Origin: Imbricaverruca yamaguchii
Taxonomy: Eukaryota; Arthropoda; Thecostraca; Neoverrucidae
Assembly (NCBI GenBank): GCA_034440575.1
Contig: JAOTOL010001645.1
Coordinates: 1,054,001 to 1,118,000 of the forward strand
Length of the DNA stretch: 64,000 nt
Direction of reading: 5' to 3'
How positions within the stretch are numbered: position 1 is the first letter of the stretch; the number at the start of each line of letters is the position of its first letter. Positions 46,801 through 58,800 of the stretch are shown one piece after another. Both the position numbers and the translations under genes were made by a program. The notes under the pieces were generated by a model, which worked only from the letters and a program-made list of their open reading frames with translations, had not been told where the DNA came from and did not search any database.

Positions 46801-49800
46801 GGAGTTTGCGAGGCTGACTGTGTGCTGTGCAGGTGGGACAGGGCCCACGGAGGACCCGGTGCGTGCTGTGCGGAGCTGACTGTGTGCTGTGCAGGTGGGG
46901 CAGGGCCCGCGGAGGACCCGGTGCGGAGTTTGCGAGGTTGACTGTGTGCTGTGCAGGTGGGACAGGGCCCGTGGGGGACCCGGTGCGTGCTGTGCGGAGC
47001 TGACTGTGTGCTGTGCAGGTGGGCCAGGGCCCACGTAGGACCCGGCGCGGAGTTTGCGAGGCTGACTGTGTGCTGTGCAGGTGGGGCAGGGCCCACGGAG
47101 GACCCGGTGCGGAGTTTGCGAGGCTGACTGTGTGCTGTGCAGGTGGGCCAGGGCCCGCGGAGGACCCGGCGCGGAGTTTGCGAGGCTGACTGTGTGCTGT
47201 GCAGGTGGGACAGGGCCCGCGGAGGACCCGGTGCGGAGTTTGCGAGGCTGACTGTGTGCTGTGCAGGTGGGACAGGGCCCGCGGAGGACCCGGTGCGGAG
47301 TTTGCGAGGCTGACTGTGTGCTGTGCAGGTGGGACAGGGCCCGCGGAGGACCCGGTGCGGAGTTTGCGAGGCCTGTCAGCAGCCAGATTGCGCCGAGTGC
47401 AGGCACTGCAAGGACATGATCAAGTTCGGAGGCAGCGGCCGTAGCAAGCAGTGCTGCACCAACCGCAGGTGAGTCCGGCGTCTGCTGTCGTTCGCCAGGC
47501 CTCGCAAGACCCCGAACGCTACGTACGATTTGCACCGCCTACGACATGTGAAATGCATTACATGCACGTTATGTTCGTGTCTTATATTGGGCATGTCTGT
47601 TTTAAGTTGTTCTGCAGCCGTCCATCTTATTCCGGACCGCATGCTGCGACTCAAAAACGTAGGAGATAAAAACACTAACTTAGTGCAGTTTTCAACCGAA
47701 TATGGTTGAACGTGTCAGCGGATGTCGGAAATGAGGGTGTCGGCATCTTCAAGTGGAAAGCCCTAGTTACTGTCCTCGACGGTGTGCTTCCTATGCCAAA
47801 TGGAAAGCCCTGGTTACTGTCCTCGACGGTGTGCTTCCTGTGGCAGAGTCTCCCGTCTGTGGGTGGAGGACCCCACCCCCACGCCCAGTTGAGGATTGAC
47901 CGGTTTTCCTCGACAGGTGTCCGAACATGGCCTTCGAGGAGGCCGAGGACTCTGACGGTGGCGAGGACGAGGACAACGATGCCTTGAAGAGTGCCGCGGT
48001 GCTGGCCGCCGAGCGTGGCCACCGGGTGCGGCGCCAGTCGCTGCGCACCAGCTGGGTGGGAGAACCACTCGGGAAACAGGGTGGCAAGACTTTCTACATG
48101 TGGGTAACACCGGCATAGGCAATGTCCAAGGCGGCACCCTGCCTCGTCCACGTAAAAAGTGCACCCTTCTCCGTTCCATAGCCCTTTTCCTTTATTGATT
48201 AGTCGATGCACCCTTGAAACCCAAATACCTAACTTCCTTTATTGATTCCCTCTTCATCATTTATTTAGCCAAGATTTACCTACCCTCTCCCCCGCCTGCC
48301 AGCGGTATATCGGGGTTTCTCGTACGTTCTCCCGGGAAAGTTCGCCGCGCACCAGGTCTTTGATACCACCTACATCAGGAAGGCTGCAGTCCGTCGGTGC
48401 ACCCTTTATGGGCACTGCTGAGAAGCGGGCCGACGGACGGACCAATTGGGCCTAAGTTCTATAGTGCGCGCTTCCCCCGACATTGAAGCTGAACATGCCG
48501 TAAAGTTTGCGGGTTTGGTTGAAACAATCCGACACGCCCGCGCGCTGTATAATATTGAAATCGCTGTGTACGTCTAAAGCATCAGGCTATGGTTGCGTTC
48601 TATGTCGGTACGTAATGACTACAGGCATTGGAACTCGCCCACCAAAAGAGTATGTATAAATATACCGGTCCAATTCGGTGACCGCGTCAGGCTCCCAGGG
48701 AGCGAGTTTGAAGTTCATTGGCAGACACGGGTGCAGAGCCAACCGTGTAGTCGTGCCACAATAATTCACAATTACTCCGGCGAGTGGTTAGAAGGGAACA
48801 CCTGCTGACTTGTTGATTGGCGCCTTGCTAACCTGGCTTCACCATGATGTTTGTGGACAGCTGCCTCTGACGTGACGTGTCCTGACCTGACCCCATGTCG
48901 GGCCACTACTGCCTCAGATGTGACTTAACCTGGCCTCATCACGATGTTGTTTGTGAACGGCTGCCTCTGACGTGACGTGTCCTGACCTGATCCCGTGTCG
49001 GATGGCGAGTGCTCAGACTAACCCGTCCTGACCTGGCTTGGCCTCAGGTCGGTGGACGTGAACGGGGAGCGTGTCACCGTCGGCGACTGCGTGATGGTCG
49101 AGTCTAACGTGGCCGGTGAGCTGGCGTACGTCGCCCGTCTGGCCTACCTCTGGGAGACGGCCTCGGGCCACCGCCACTACCACGCCGCTTGGTTCTGGTG
49201 AGAGGCGCCGCCGCCGTGCCGGCTGGCTTCAGGTGATGATGCCACTGACGTACAGTCTGGGTCGGATGATGTCATTATCGTGCCACCCAACCCTCATGAA
49301 ACGGCTTAAAGCGACTGTGTGGATGGGAATCTCGTTGGGCACTAACTGGCTATGTAGGCAGTGCGCCCTTAAGCCCAACTAATTAATCAATAGTGGGAAT
49401 CTTGTATGCACTTCTTGAAGACAGATTTGTATCTGTTGTATTCGGTTTTAGCACTGTGCTTGGGAAGTCCAGTGGCCCAACTTCGACTCGGCACTACACT
49501 AATTCCATGGTGGCATCGGCGCCGATGTGTGTGGAGGTCAGTGTGGAGTTCGGGCACGGTACTGTTGGTGTGCAGACTGACTGACCTCATCTGACCTGAC
49601 ATTCCAGCCGAGCTCAGGAGACACTGCTGGGAGAGGCGGCCGACCCCACAGAGGTTTTCGTCACGGATGATTGCGAGGATATGCCCCTGGAGTCGATCAA
49701 GACCAAGGTCAGTCGCATGGGCGGCGCAAACGCTGAGGTCCCGACCCCACCTGAGGTTTTTTTTCGTGAGGTTCGAGCCCAATTAGAAAACTGGGAAAAT

Positions 49801-52800
49801 TCGAGAACATGCGGTGTCTTCTGACGCTTCCCAGTTCTTGTATCAGGCGAAGTCTGAATCGGGCGGATTGACTCATCCGACGGTGCCACCACGGATCCTC
49901 CGGACGGTCTTCCGCAGTCAATGCTACCATGGCCCGGGACGTGCCCGATGAATGGGCCAGGCTGCCTGCCCAACCTGTTCCTAAAAATGTGCTGCCTTCG
50001 AAAGGGTTGTTTGCTACTGCATAGCATTGTGCATTACAACACAGTGAACCTGCTATTATCTTCGTTCATTCTAGTGCTCCAGCGACCATCTTCATCGCGC
50101 CTTCGGTTGCCAGCTGTTGAATCAAATATCCCCATGGCAATGGACAAAAATAGCAATAGACACTGGTGCGGCAGCGACACCAATCCTTAATGATGTACAA
50201 GTCCGGGTACTAACCTACCATTTCATGACCGCGGAAAGCCTTGTTTTGTCTCCATGATGGGGAAGTGAGGGAGGTTGATTGTTTGTGTCTGGGTAAGATA
50301 CTGTATAAACATGGGAAGAGGAAGGGCTGATATTTTGTGCAACCGAATTTTGACCTCTGACCGCAAGAATAAAAACAGATTTGTGTGGCTACATAATTAA
50401 AGTTGCCGGAATCCGAGCTTGTTTCGTGAAGGCTAGGACAGAGGAGCACAGGAGCGGCCATAGGAGACAGCCACGGTCTTACAACTCCGGCTTATAAATC
50501 GTTCCCGTGCCCCTGGGCTTGAATCCAACCTGGAAACTGAAGGTGATGGCGCCATTGGCCAGTCGATAGAGTCAAGATCGGCGAGGGGGTCATTAGCCAG
50601 CGGGGTCAAGGTCACCCGGTGCAGTCCTGGTCAGCCAGTAGACACGAGGGGAGGGTCAGACCAGCGCGTGTGACATGTGATGGTGTACCAGACTGGGGTG
50701 TGTGACGTGTGATAGTGTGTCAGATGTGGATATGTGACATGTGACGGTGTACCAGACTGGGGTGTGTGACGTGTGATAGTGTGTCAGATGGGGGTATGTG
50801 ACATGTGACGGTGTATCAGACTGGGGCGTGTGACGTGTGATAGTGTGTCAGATGGGGGTATGTGACATGTGGTGGTGTACCAGACTGGGGTGTGTGACGT
50901 GTGATAGTGTGTCAGATGGGGGTTGTTGGGTTGCTGGGTGTGTGGTGTGATGTGTGTGATGTGGATATGTGACATGTGATGGTGTACCAGACTGGGGTGT
51001 GTGATAGTGTGTCAGATGGGGGTATGTGACATGTGACGTGTACCAGACTGGGGTGTGTGACGTGTGATAGTGTGTCAGATGTGGATATGTGACATGTGAT
51101 GGTGTATCAGACTGGGGTATGTGACACTGTGACAGGTGATGGTGTGTCAGGCCGGAGTATGTAGAATGTGGTGGTGTGTGTCCGACCAGGATGGTTAACA
51201 CGCGGTGGTGTTTCAGGCCCGGGTGCTGGATCGCAGCAATGTTTCGGAATGGTTCCAGAGACGAGAGTCCGTCCACGTGCCTGAGAACGAGGCCGATACG
51301 TTCTGGTTCCAGAAAAAGTCAGTCACATGAATTGCTATTCGTTGCGAAACACCTCGTATGCATAATGTTATATTAGGCATATCAAATGTTCACGTCCAGC
51401 TGAACATTTTCCCTCTGTGTTTTCCTATTGCTTTGTATGCAATGCGAACCAGCCGCGGTTCGCCTCTTCTCCAACCTCGTCCCCACCTGAGTACGATTCT
51501 CGTGTTCACGGCCAGTTTTCAAGTCGTCACCTCCCTTTCCCTCTTCCCCACCAGCTACCAATCTTCTTCACCAACCACCAATCTTCACAAACTTCACCAA
51601 TGAACCACTAACCGAAAAGTATGGGTGATTATCACCCCATTCTTTTCATCAGATACCGGGCAGAGTACGGTCGATTCGAGGACCTGACTCCGGAGCCGGA
51701 GGACCCGGATGACGAGCTGACGTTCTGCGCGTGCTGTCGGCGGGTGCAGCATGAGCAGCAGCGTCGGACGCCGACCGTCGGCAACAGACTAACGGAGGAC
51801 GTCGACAGAGGCGAGGTCAGTGACAGATGGTCAGACTCGGCTGACTCGTGGTCGGGCACGCAGTGAGAAGTGTGAGGTGTGAGGGTGCTACGGGAAGTAA
51901 GGAGCTACCAGTGGTCTCCGTCGTGTTGTATGTCGTAGCTATGCAATGTCGCACAGTGATGGAATACAGTTGAGGTGCGCCCTAAAGCCCCCCCGAATAC
52001 AGCTGGGGTGCGCCCTACAGCCCCCCCGAATACAGCTGGGGTGCGCCCTACAGCCCCCTCGAATACAGCTGGGGCTGCCTCGGTAGCATACTTATGAACA
52101 CGTCAGTTGCAATGTTATATGTGGTGAGTGATCCGTTCCTTGGCGATGTCGGTGGTTTGGTGGTAGCACGCTGAGCTTAGCTGATCACCCGAGACTGTTA
52201 TTTTTTGTCGTCATGTATGTATTTTGTCATGCTGCTATAATAAATAAACGTTCTGCTATCGATCCTGTCCAGTGCCCAGGCACAGGACTGCTCGTTACAT
52301 GCAAGCGGACACTGACACACGCACTCTTGCGTACGCAGCTGGATAGTATGAGCAGCTGAGTTTTCCCCGCAGACCCGTTTCGGCGAAGTCAGCTGGGAGG
52401 GCGAGACATACTCCGTGGGCGAGTGCGTTTTTCTGGACACTGCCGCCTTCTCCCTGCGGCGACGACCCAACGGCGTCAGGAAGGCCAAGCAGCCGGACGT
52501 ATCGAAGGTGGGGGACCAGCTTGCGAAACTCCGGCCACCGCTAACAGGTGGTGTGGCGCACGCATTGACGTATCGAAGGTGGGGGACCAGCTCGAGATGC
52601 TGCAGCCACCGCTAACAGGTGGTGTGACGCACGCATTGACGTATCGAAGGTGGGGACCAGCTCGAGATGCTGCAGTCGCCGGAACAGGTGGTGTGACGCA
52701 CGCATTGATGTGTCGAAGGGTGGAGTCAGCTCGCGAAGCTGCAGCCACTGGTAGCAGGTGGTGTGACTCGGGCTTGGCGTGCGATTGACATGCACATATC

Positions 52801-55800
52801 GACACACTTATCGAACGTCCACGAACGTCAGTCGATAGACGTCATTCGTTATTGCTATTGAGTACTTTGTTTTGCAGTCGGTGTTAGGTTGAGAGTAGCT
52901 TCGGTCGCGCGCCTAACGCCGGCCCCTCCCCTCCGTCCTCTGCCCCTCGCCAGGTGGACGACGAGCTGTACCCTGAGTACTATCGCAAGGCGACCAGCTA
53001 CGTGAAGGGCTCCAACGAGGAGACGCCAGAGCCATTCAGGATCGGCCGCATCACCGATATATACACCAACAGGAGCGGTGAGCAGGTGTATAGCTGACTG
53101 CTGGGTGTGACAGACTTTGCTCTACTCGGTGTCGCTCTGCTGTGCTCTGTAGTGTTATAGTGATGCCCCAGTATCGCAGAATGGCCGACAGTGCTGTCTG
53201 TTCAGTGTGACAGGCTGGTGCTGTCTGCTCAGTGTGACAGGCTGGTGCTGTCTGCTCAGTGTGACAGGCTGGTGCTGTCTGCTCAGTGTGACAGGCTGGT
53301 GCTGTCTGCTCAGTGTGACGTACTCGTGCTGTCTGCTCAGTGTGACAGGCTGGTACTGTCTGCTCAGTGTGACAGGCTGGTACTGACTGCTCGGTGCACG
53401 AGAATGATCGACAGTGTGGTGTGTTCGGTGTGGCAGACTGACTGGCAGTACTGACTGTGCTGTTTGGCAGACTGACTGTCAGTACTGACTGTGCTGTTTG
53501 GCAGACTGACTGTCAGTACTGACCGTGCTGTTTGGCAGACTGACTGGCAATACTGACCGTGCTGTTTGGCAGACTGACTGTCAGTACTGACCGTGCTGTT
53601 TGGCAGACTGACTGGCAATACTGACTGTGCTGTTTGGCAGACGGACTGGCTGTGCTGACTACTCAGTGTAGACTTGCCTGCGGAATTGACTGCTCGGCTC
53701 TTCGTAGGCAGTCTGAACAGCGGATTGTTGCATGTACGCATTGTCCGTCGTAGCTTATGCCACAGGATGGAAGTCGGGTCCGATGATATGCTGCGGTGTT
53801 CCATTGTCCATAGGTTTGCTCAACGAAGTTTGCTACTTTTGCTCCTTGGTAACCTATGCTGCTTTTCATCTCAAGCTAATACAGGAAGAGAGCACTTCAG
53901 TTGGGGGTTGCGTGAATTCCAATTTTCATTTGTGCTGTTTTGTTATGTTACCACCTGCAGAATGCTGATTAGAATGTGGTCTTGTGATGCTGCCAGGCCC
54001 CAAGGCCAAATTTGGTGACGTGTTCCTGCGCGTGACCAAGTTCTATCGCGCTGAGGACACGTTCCAGGGAACCGAGGGCTCTCAGCACAATGACCTGCAC
54101 ATGCTCTACTTCAGTAGCGAAGGTGGGTCCGTGTTCCTGCCTACTGCCATGTCCCAGGCTTCATTGGCAGTTGAAATGCAGCTCTGATTACAAGTGAATT
54201 GTATGAAGAATTTCAGGATTTTTTTTTCGTTATGCTTATCCAACTTAATAATGTTCTATGGACGGTGGTTTGAATCATTAATGATGGTAAGTTTCGTTTC
54301 TGATGTACAATGCGCGCCTTTGCTCTCCCCTGATCTGCCCGTCCTGCATATTGTAGCCTGACATGTTAGGTAGGCGTGCTTTTGCCCACCCCCGACATGC
54401 CTGTCATGATTATTGTAGTCCGACACGTTAGGGTTAAGGATGCGCATCACGTATCATCCAGCTCAGCTCGCTTGTGTTCTGGTGTACCACTGACGTGTCT
54501 ACGCCACGTGTGATCAGGAAGCTTTACTGTGCATACGTCAGGCCACATTTGGAATACTGCATCCAAGCTTGGTCTCCTAGCTATGAAAAAGATTGTTGGC
54601 TTTTAGAGAGAGTACAAAAGAGGGCTACAAAAATGGTTAATGACATAAGCAACCTGGCATATGAGGAAAGATTGAAGAAATTGAATATGTTTTCACTTAG
54701 ATATAGAAGGCTGAGAGGAGATCTCATCGAGGTCTTTAAATTTGTCAATGGTCTGGAGAGGGGATACCTTGGGGAAATGTTTGAATTTAACAGAAATGAT
54801 CCAATTAGAGGTCATAAATTCAAAATTAAAATTAACCACAGCAGAACAAGGTTAAGGCAAACTTTCTTCACCAACAGGGTAGTGGAACACTGGAACCAGC
54901 TGCCAGAAAAACATCGTCAGTAGCAGCACATTGAACATCTTTAAAAACAGCATAGACAATCATACAAATAGAGGGCTTGATTTTCAGTATTACAGGGAGG
55001 GCTGATTGAAAGATTTGGTGGGCAACTGGTTCAGTGTACAGAGTGCAACCAAGAAGGGCCCTTGTGGCTCATGGTTGCACTAATCTTTTATGTCTTTATG
55101 TCTTTATGTCTTTTATATTTTTTATGTCTTTATGTGTCGCCGTTGGTGCTCCGTGTCGCCTGGCCACGTGTTCTGGTGTACCACTGACGTGTCTACGCCA
55201 CGTGTACCACTGACGTGTCGCCTGGCCACGTGTTCTGGTGTACCGCTGACGTGTCGCCTGGCCACGTGTTCTGGTGTACCGCTGACGTGTCGCCTGGCCA
55301 CGTGTTCTGGTGTACCGCTGACGTGTCTACGCCACGTGTCGCCAGAGGTGTCCGTGTCGTTCGACCACGTGTCCGGCAAGTGTTACGTGCTGTACGGCGA
55401 GAACCTGGCGTGTTCCGCCGAGGAGTTTCGTCGAGGCGGGCCGCACCGGTTCTACTTCCTGGAGGCGTACGACGCGACGAGCAAGACGTTTGTGGAGCCG
55501 CCGCCCCTGGCCAAACGCATGGGTCTCATCGGAAAGGTGACGGTGGATGGCTATCTTATGTCGTGTCGGGAATGAGGCTCTCGAAGTGGAGGCGAGTCGG
55601 TTGTCGGGAAATCTAGACCGGGGCACGGTGTGGTGGGTAAAATACGTGATTTGTGAAATGCAAAGCTGAGTCGAGAAGTTGTAAAGAAGGGGTGCTGTCA
55701 GCGTCCATGAGTGGCCTGGTATTCATCTGTGATCGAAGCCTTTGGCTACCTCTGCACCACTGCCAGAGCTACACAATTCCAGATGACCGTGTCTCGGGAC

Positions 55801-58800
55801 TCGTCAAGGCTAACGTTTCGATCATCTCTGTGTGCAGGGCCGCGGCAAAGGCAAGGGCGCGGCCGCCACTCGAGTGGTGCTGCCGCCGCCTCCGGAGTAT
55901 CCGAGCGCGACTCCTCTGCGGACTCTGGACGTGTTCGCCGGCTGTGGTGGGCTCTCGGCCGGTCTCCACCAAGTGGGTGCGGCTGTCAGGTGAGGTGTTC
56001 TTCCGCTCACTGGTGATGTGAGAAGTTGCGAATTTTATAACCGCGCTGATGATTTTAACTTGAAATTCATTGGTTATTTGAGTTTTAAGCGCATCAAAAA
56101 CTCAACAGACGATGAACTAAGTTTTCGGGCTGTTATTCTGTCACTGTAAGATGATGGTTGCAGTGTTCATATCCATTGCATCTGCATTGCTTAGGCACGT
56201 ATATTTACTTGCCATCATGTTTCCGAACGTGTAAATGGCTCAGCGGGTATTATCCGTGCTCCATTTCCTGATAATCTACAATGCGGTCTGCTGATGCTTA
56301 TGCGTACATTCGTGTGTTGCATATGCGTGCGTACTCGCGAAGACCGCTGGTAATGTGCCCATCATCAGATGCTGCCAACGTCGTCAAAGTGTTAATTCGC
56401 TCACCGTGTGCTGCGAGTGTAACGTTACCTTCAATGCCGTTATCGCTAACGCAACGTTGCTGCTAGCGCCGTTATCTGGCACCGCCACAGACAGTTTCCC
56501 GCAGTGTGTGTTTTCCGCCGCAGCCACTGGGCAATTGAGCTGAACCAGCCGGCAGCCAACGCGTACCGACTCAACAACCCGCAGGCCACCGTGTTCTCGG
56601 ACGACTGCAACGCCCTGCTGCAGTTGGCCATGGACGTGAGTGACGTGCGCCGCACCATTTGACGTCACTGCTCGAACGGTGACGTCACCGGTATCTGCGA
56701 CGTTGACCGCCCAGCTGCTGAATGATTGTCGGATGATGTGTCGCGGTGTGATGTTTTCGAATTCATTTTCCCAGTTGGGATGTATTGTTGGCTGTAGGTG
56801 CCGCCTTATGTTTGTGCTTGGTGCGGGGCTGGCAGCCCCTGGCTGCAGTCTCGTAAAGGATGATGATTTTTGGTTGATGGAGGACGTGACAGCATTTTGG
56901 CACCTCTCCACCGATCTTCTGTCTTCCCAATGCTACTGTCTCGTCCAGATACGTCGCATACTGTATGGCGCCGGTGTCATGATCGTTTGGAAGTCGTGCT
57001 CTCCGTTTCCTAATAATCTATCATCCGGTCTGCCCATGAATATGCGTACCCGACATGAATATGCGTGTGTTGTGTGCGTGCTCGCGAAACTGCTGGTAAT
57101 GTACCCATCGGCAGGTGCTGCCGTTATCACTGTTAAATCGACGATCGAGTGCTGTAGGTGTAACGTTGCTTCCAATGCCGTTGCTGTCAATGTCACGCTG
57201 CTGCTAATGCCGTAATTCGGTACCACCAATGTTGCGTTGCTGTTAGTTCCGTTATCCGGTATAGCCCATGCAGCCGTTCTGCTAGCGCCGTTATCCGGTA
57301 CCGCCAACGTAACGCTTCTGCTAACGCCGTTATCCGGCACCATCGACGTAGCGTTGGCGCTAGCGCCATTGTCCGGTACCGCCAACGTAGCGGCGCTGCT
57401 GACGCCTCCCGGAACACCCGACCGCCACAGGGCGTGCAGCAGGACGCCAGCGGCCAGAAGCTGCCCAGGCCGGGCGAGGTGGATCTGCTGTGTGGTGGAC
57501 CGCCCTGTCAGGGATTCTCCGGCATGAACCGATTCAACTCGCGGCAGTACTCGCAGTTCAAGGTACCGTCCAGCTCTCGGAGGTACCTTCAGTGCGGTGT
57601 ACCCGAATTTGCAGTGCCGTTGAGTGAGCTGCTGCTTATGCCTGTTGTGTGGATTAGCTCTTGGTTGGTTGGTTGATTGAATAGCAGTGCAGATTCTGAT
57701 TCTGAGTATTGTGATGCGAATGAAATGGTTCAATGAGGCCGTGTCTGCGAATGTGCTTTTCCAGACAGAACCTAGTTATGTCTATGTCCAGACAGAACTA
57801 GTTATAGTTATGGTGTAATTTTAACTACGGCAATGAACTAATATCACAGCGTATAGGGCAATGACCTCCGGAAAAAAACTTCATACTGTGGTGAGAATGT
57901 CGATGCTAAATCCGGTCCAAGTAGCTACTTCTTTCTCCTACACACTGAACTCAATCCCAGGTTCATAGTCAACTCGAAAATGAGTCGACCTTATCCGATC
58001 GTGGTGACCGATGCCTTCTTTTCTCAGAACTCGCTGATCGTCAGCTTCCTCAGTTTCTGTGACTTCTATCGGCCCAAATATTTCATCCTGGAGAACGTGC
58101 GGAACTTCGTCTCATACAAAGCGAACGCGGTGTTGAAGCTGACCCTCGCCTGCCTGGTCAAGATGGGCTACCAGTGCGGCTTCGGCGTGTTGCAGGCCGG
58201 CAACTACGGCGTCCCCCAGACCAGACGCAGGTGAGCCACCTATCGACAGACCAGCGGGCAGCTCCCGGGGGCGTATTGCATTGCATGTGGTGCATTTACT
58301 CAAAAGAGAAGTTTTGCCCTCGGCTTGTTTTGGCTCGTGTCAGTAACATGTGGCGTGGCTTCTATGTTAAATGTGTCTTCCTTGTATTTAAGAGTCTGTT
58401 GTCTCAAAATGGCGTGGCGGGGATGGCCGAGTGGTTAACGTGTGACCTATGGGTACGAAAGGTCCCGGGTTCAACACTCACACCACTCGCACCACTCGGG
58501 ACATTTCCCAATCCCGCAGCCCACCGGCGAAACAGTGCGGAGTGCCATTAGCCGTGATCGTGCATATTGTGCGTAGAAAAACACCAAATAAACAAACAAA
58601 CAAACAATATCTCAAAATTGCAGACTGTCATGTAATGCGTAATGTATGGTCCGGTGTGTGGTGAGCTGGGGGCTGGACGTGTTTCCTGGGTTAGCATGGA
58701 TGGGGAACTGACTCGACCTTGTGATATTGACTCGGTCTGTCTTCCTGATGATGACCCCCGACATTTTTACGTCGCGGCAGTCAGTTGATCTGGCCACACT

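Noticed and set aside
46392..47535. Minus-strand frames of 234-372 codons
   Set aside because: They are translations of the 62-bp acceptor array opposite exon 8.
17264..58609. tRNA genes at 17.3, 24.6, 27.2, 29.4 and 58.4 kb
   Set aside because: Only A- and B-box-like parts are kept; stems do not close, spacing is wrong, and bodies, tails and target-site duplications mark them as SINEs.
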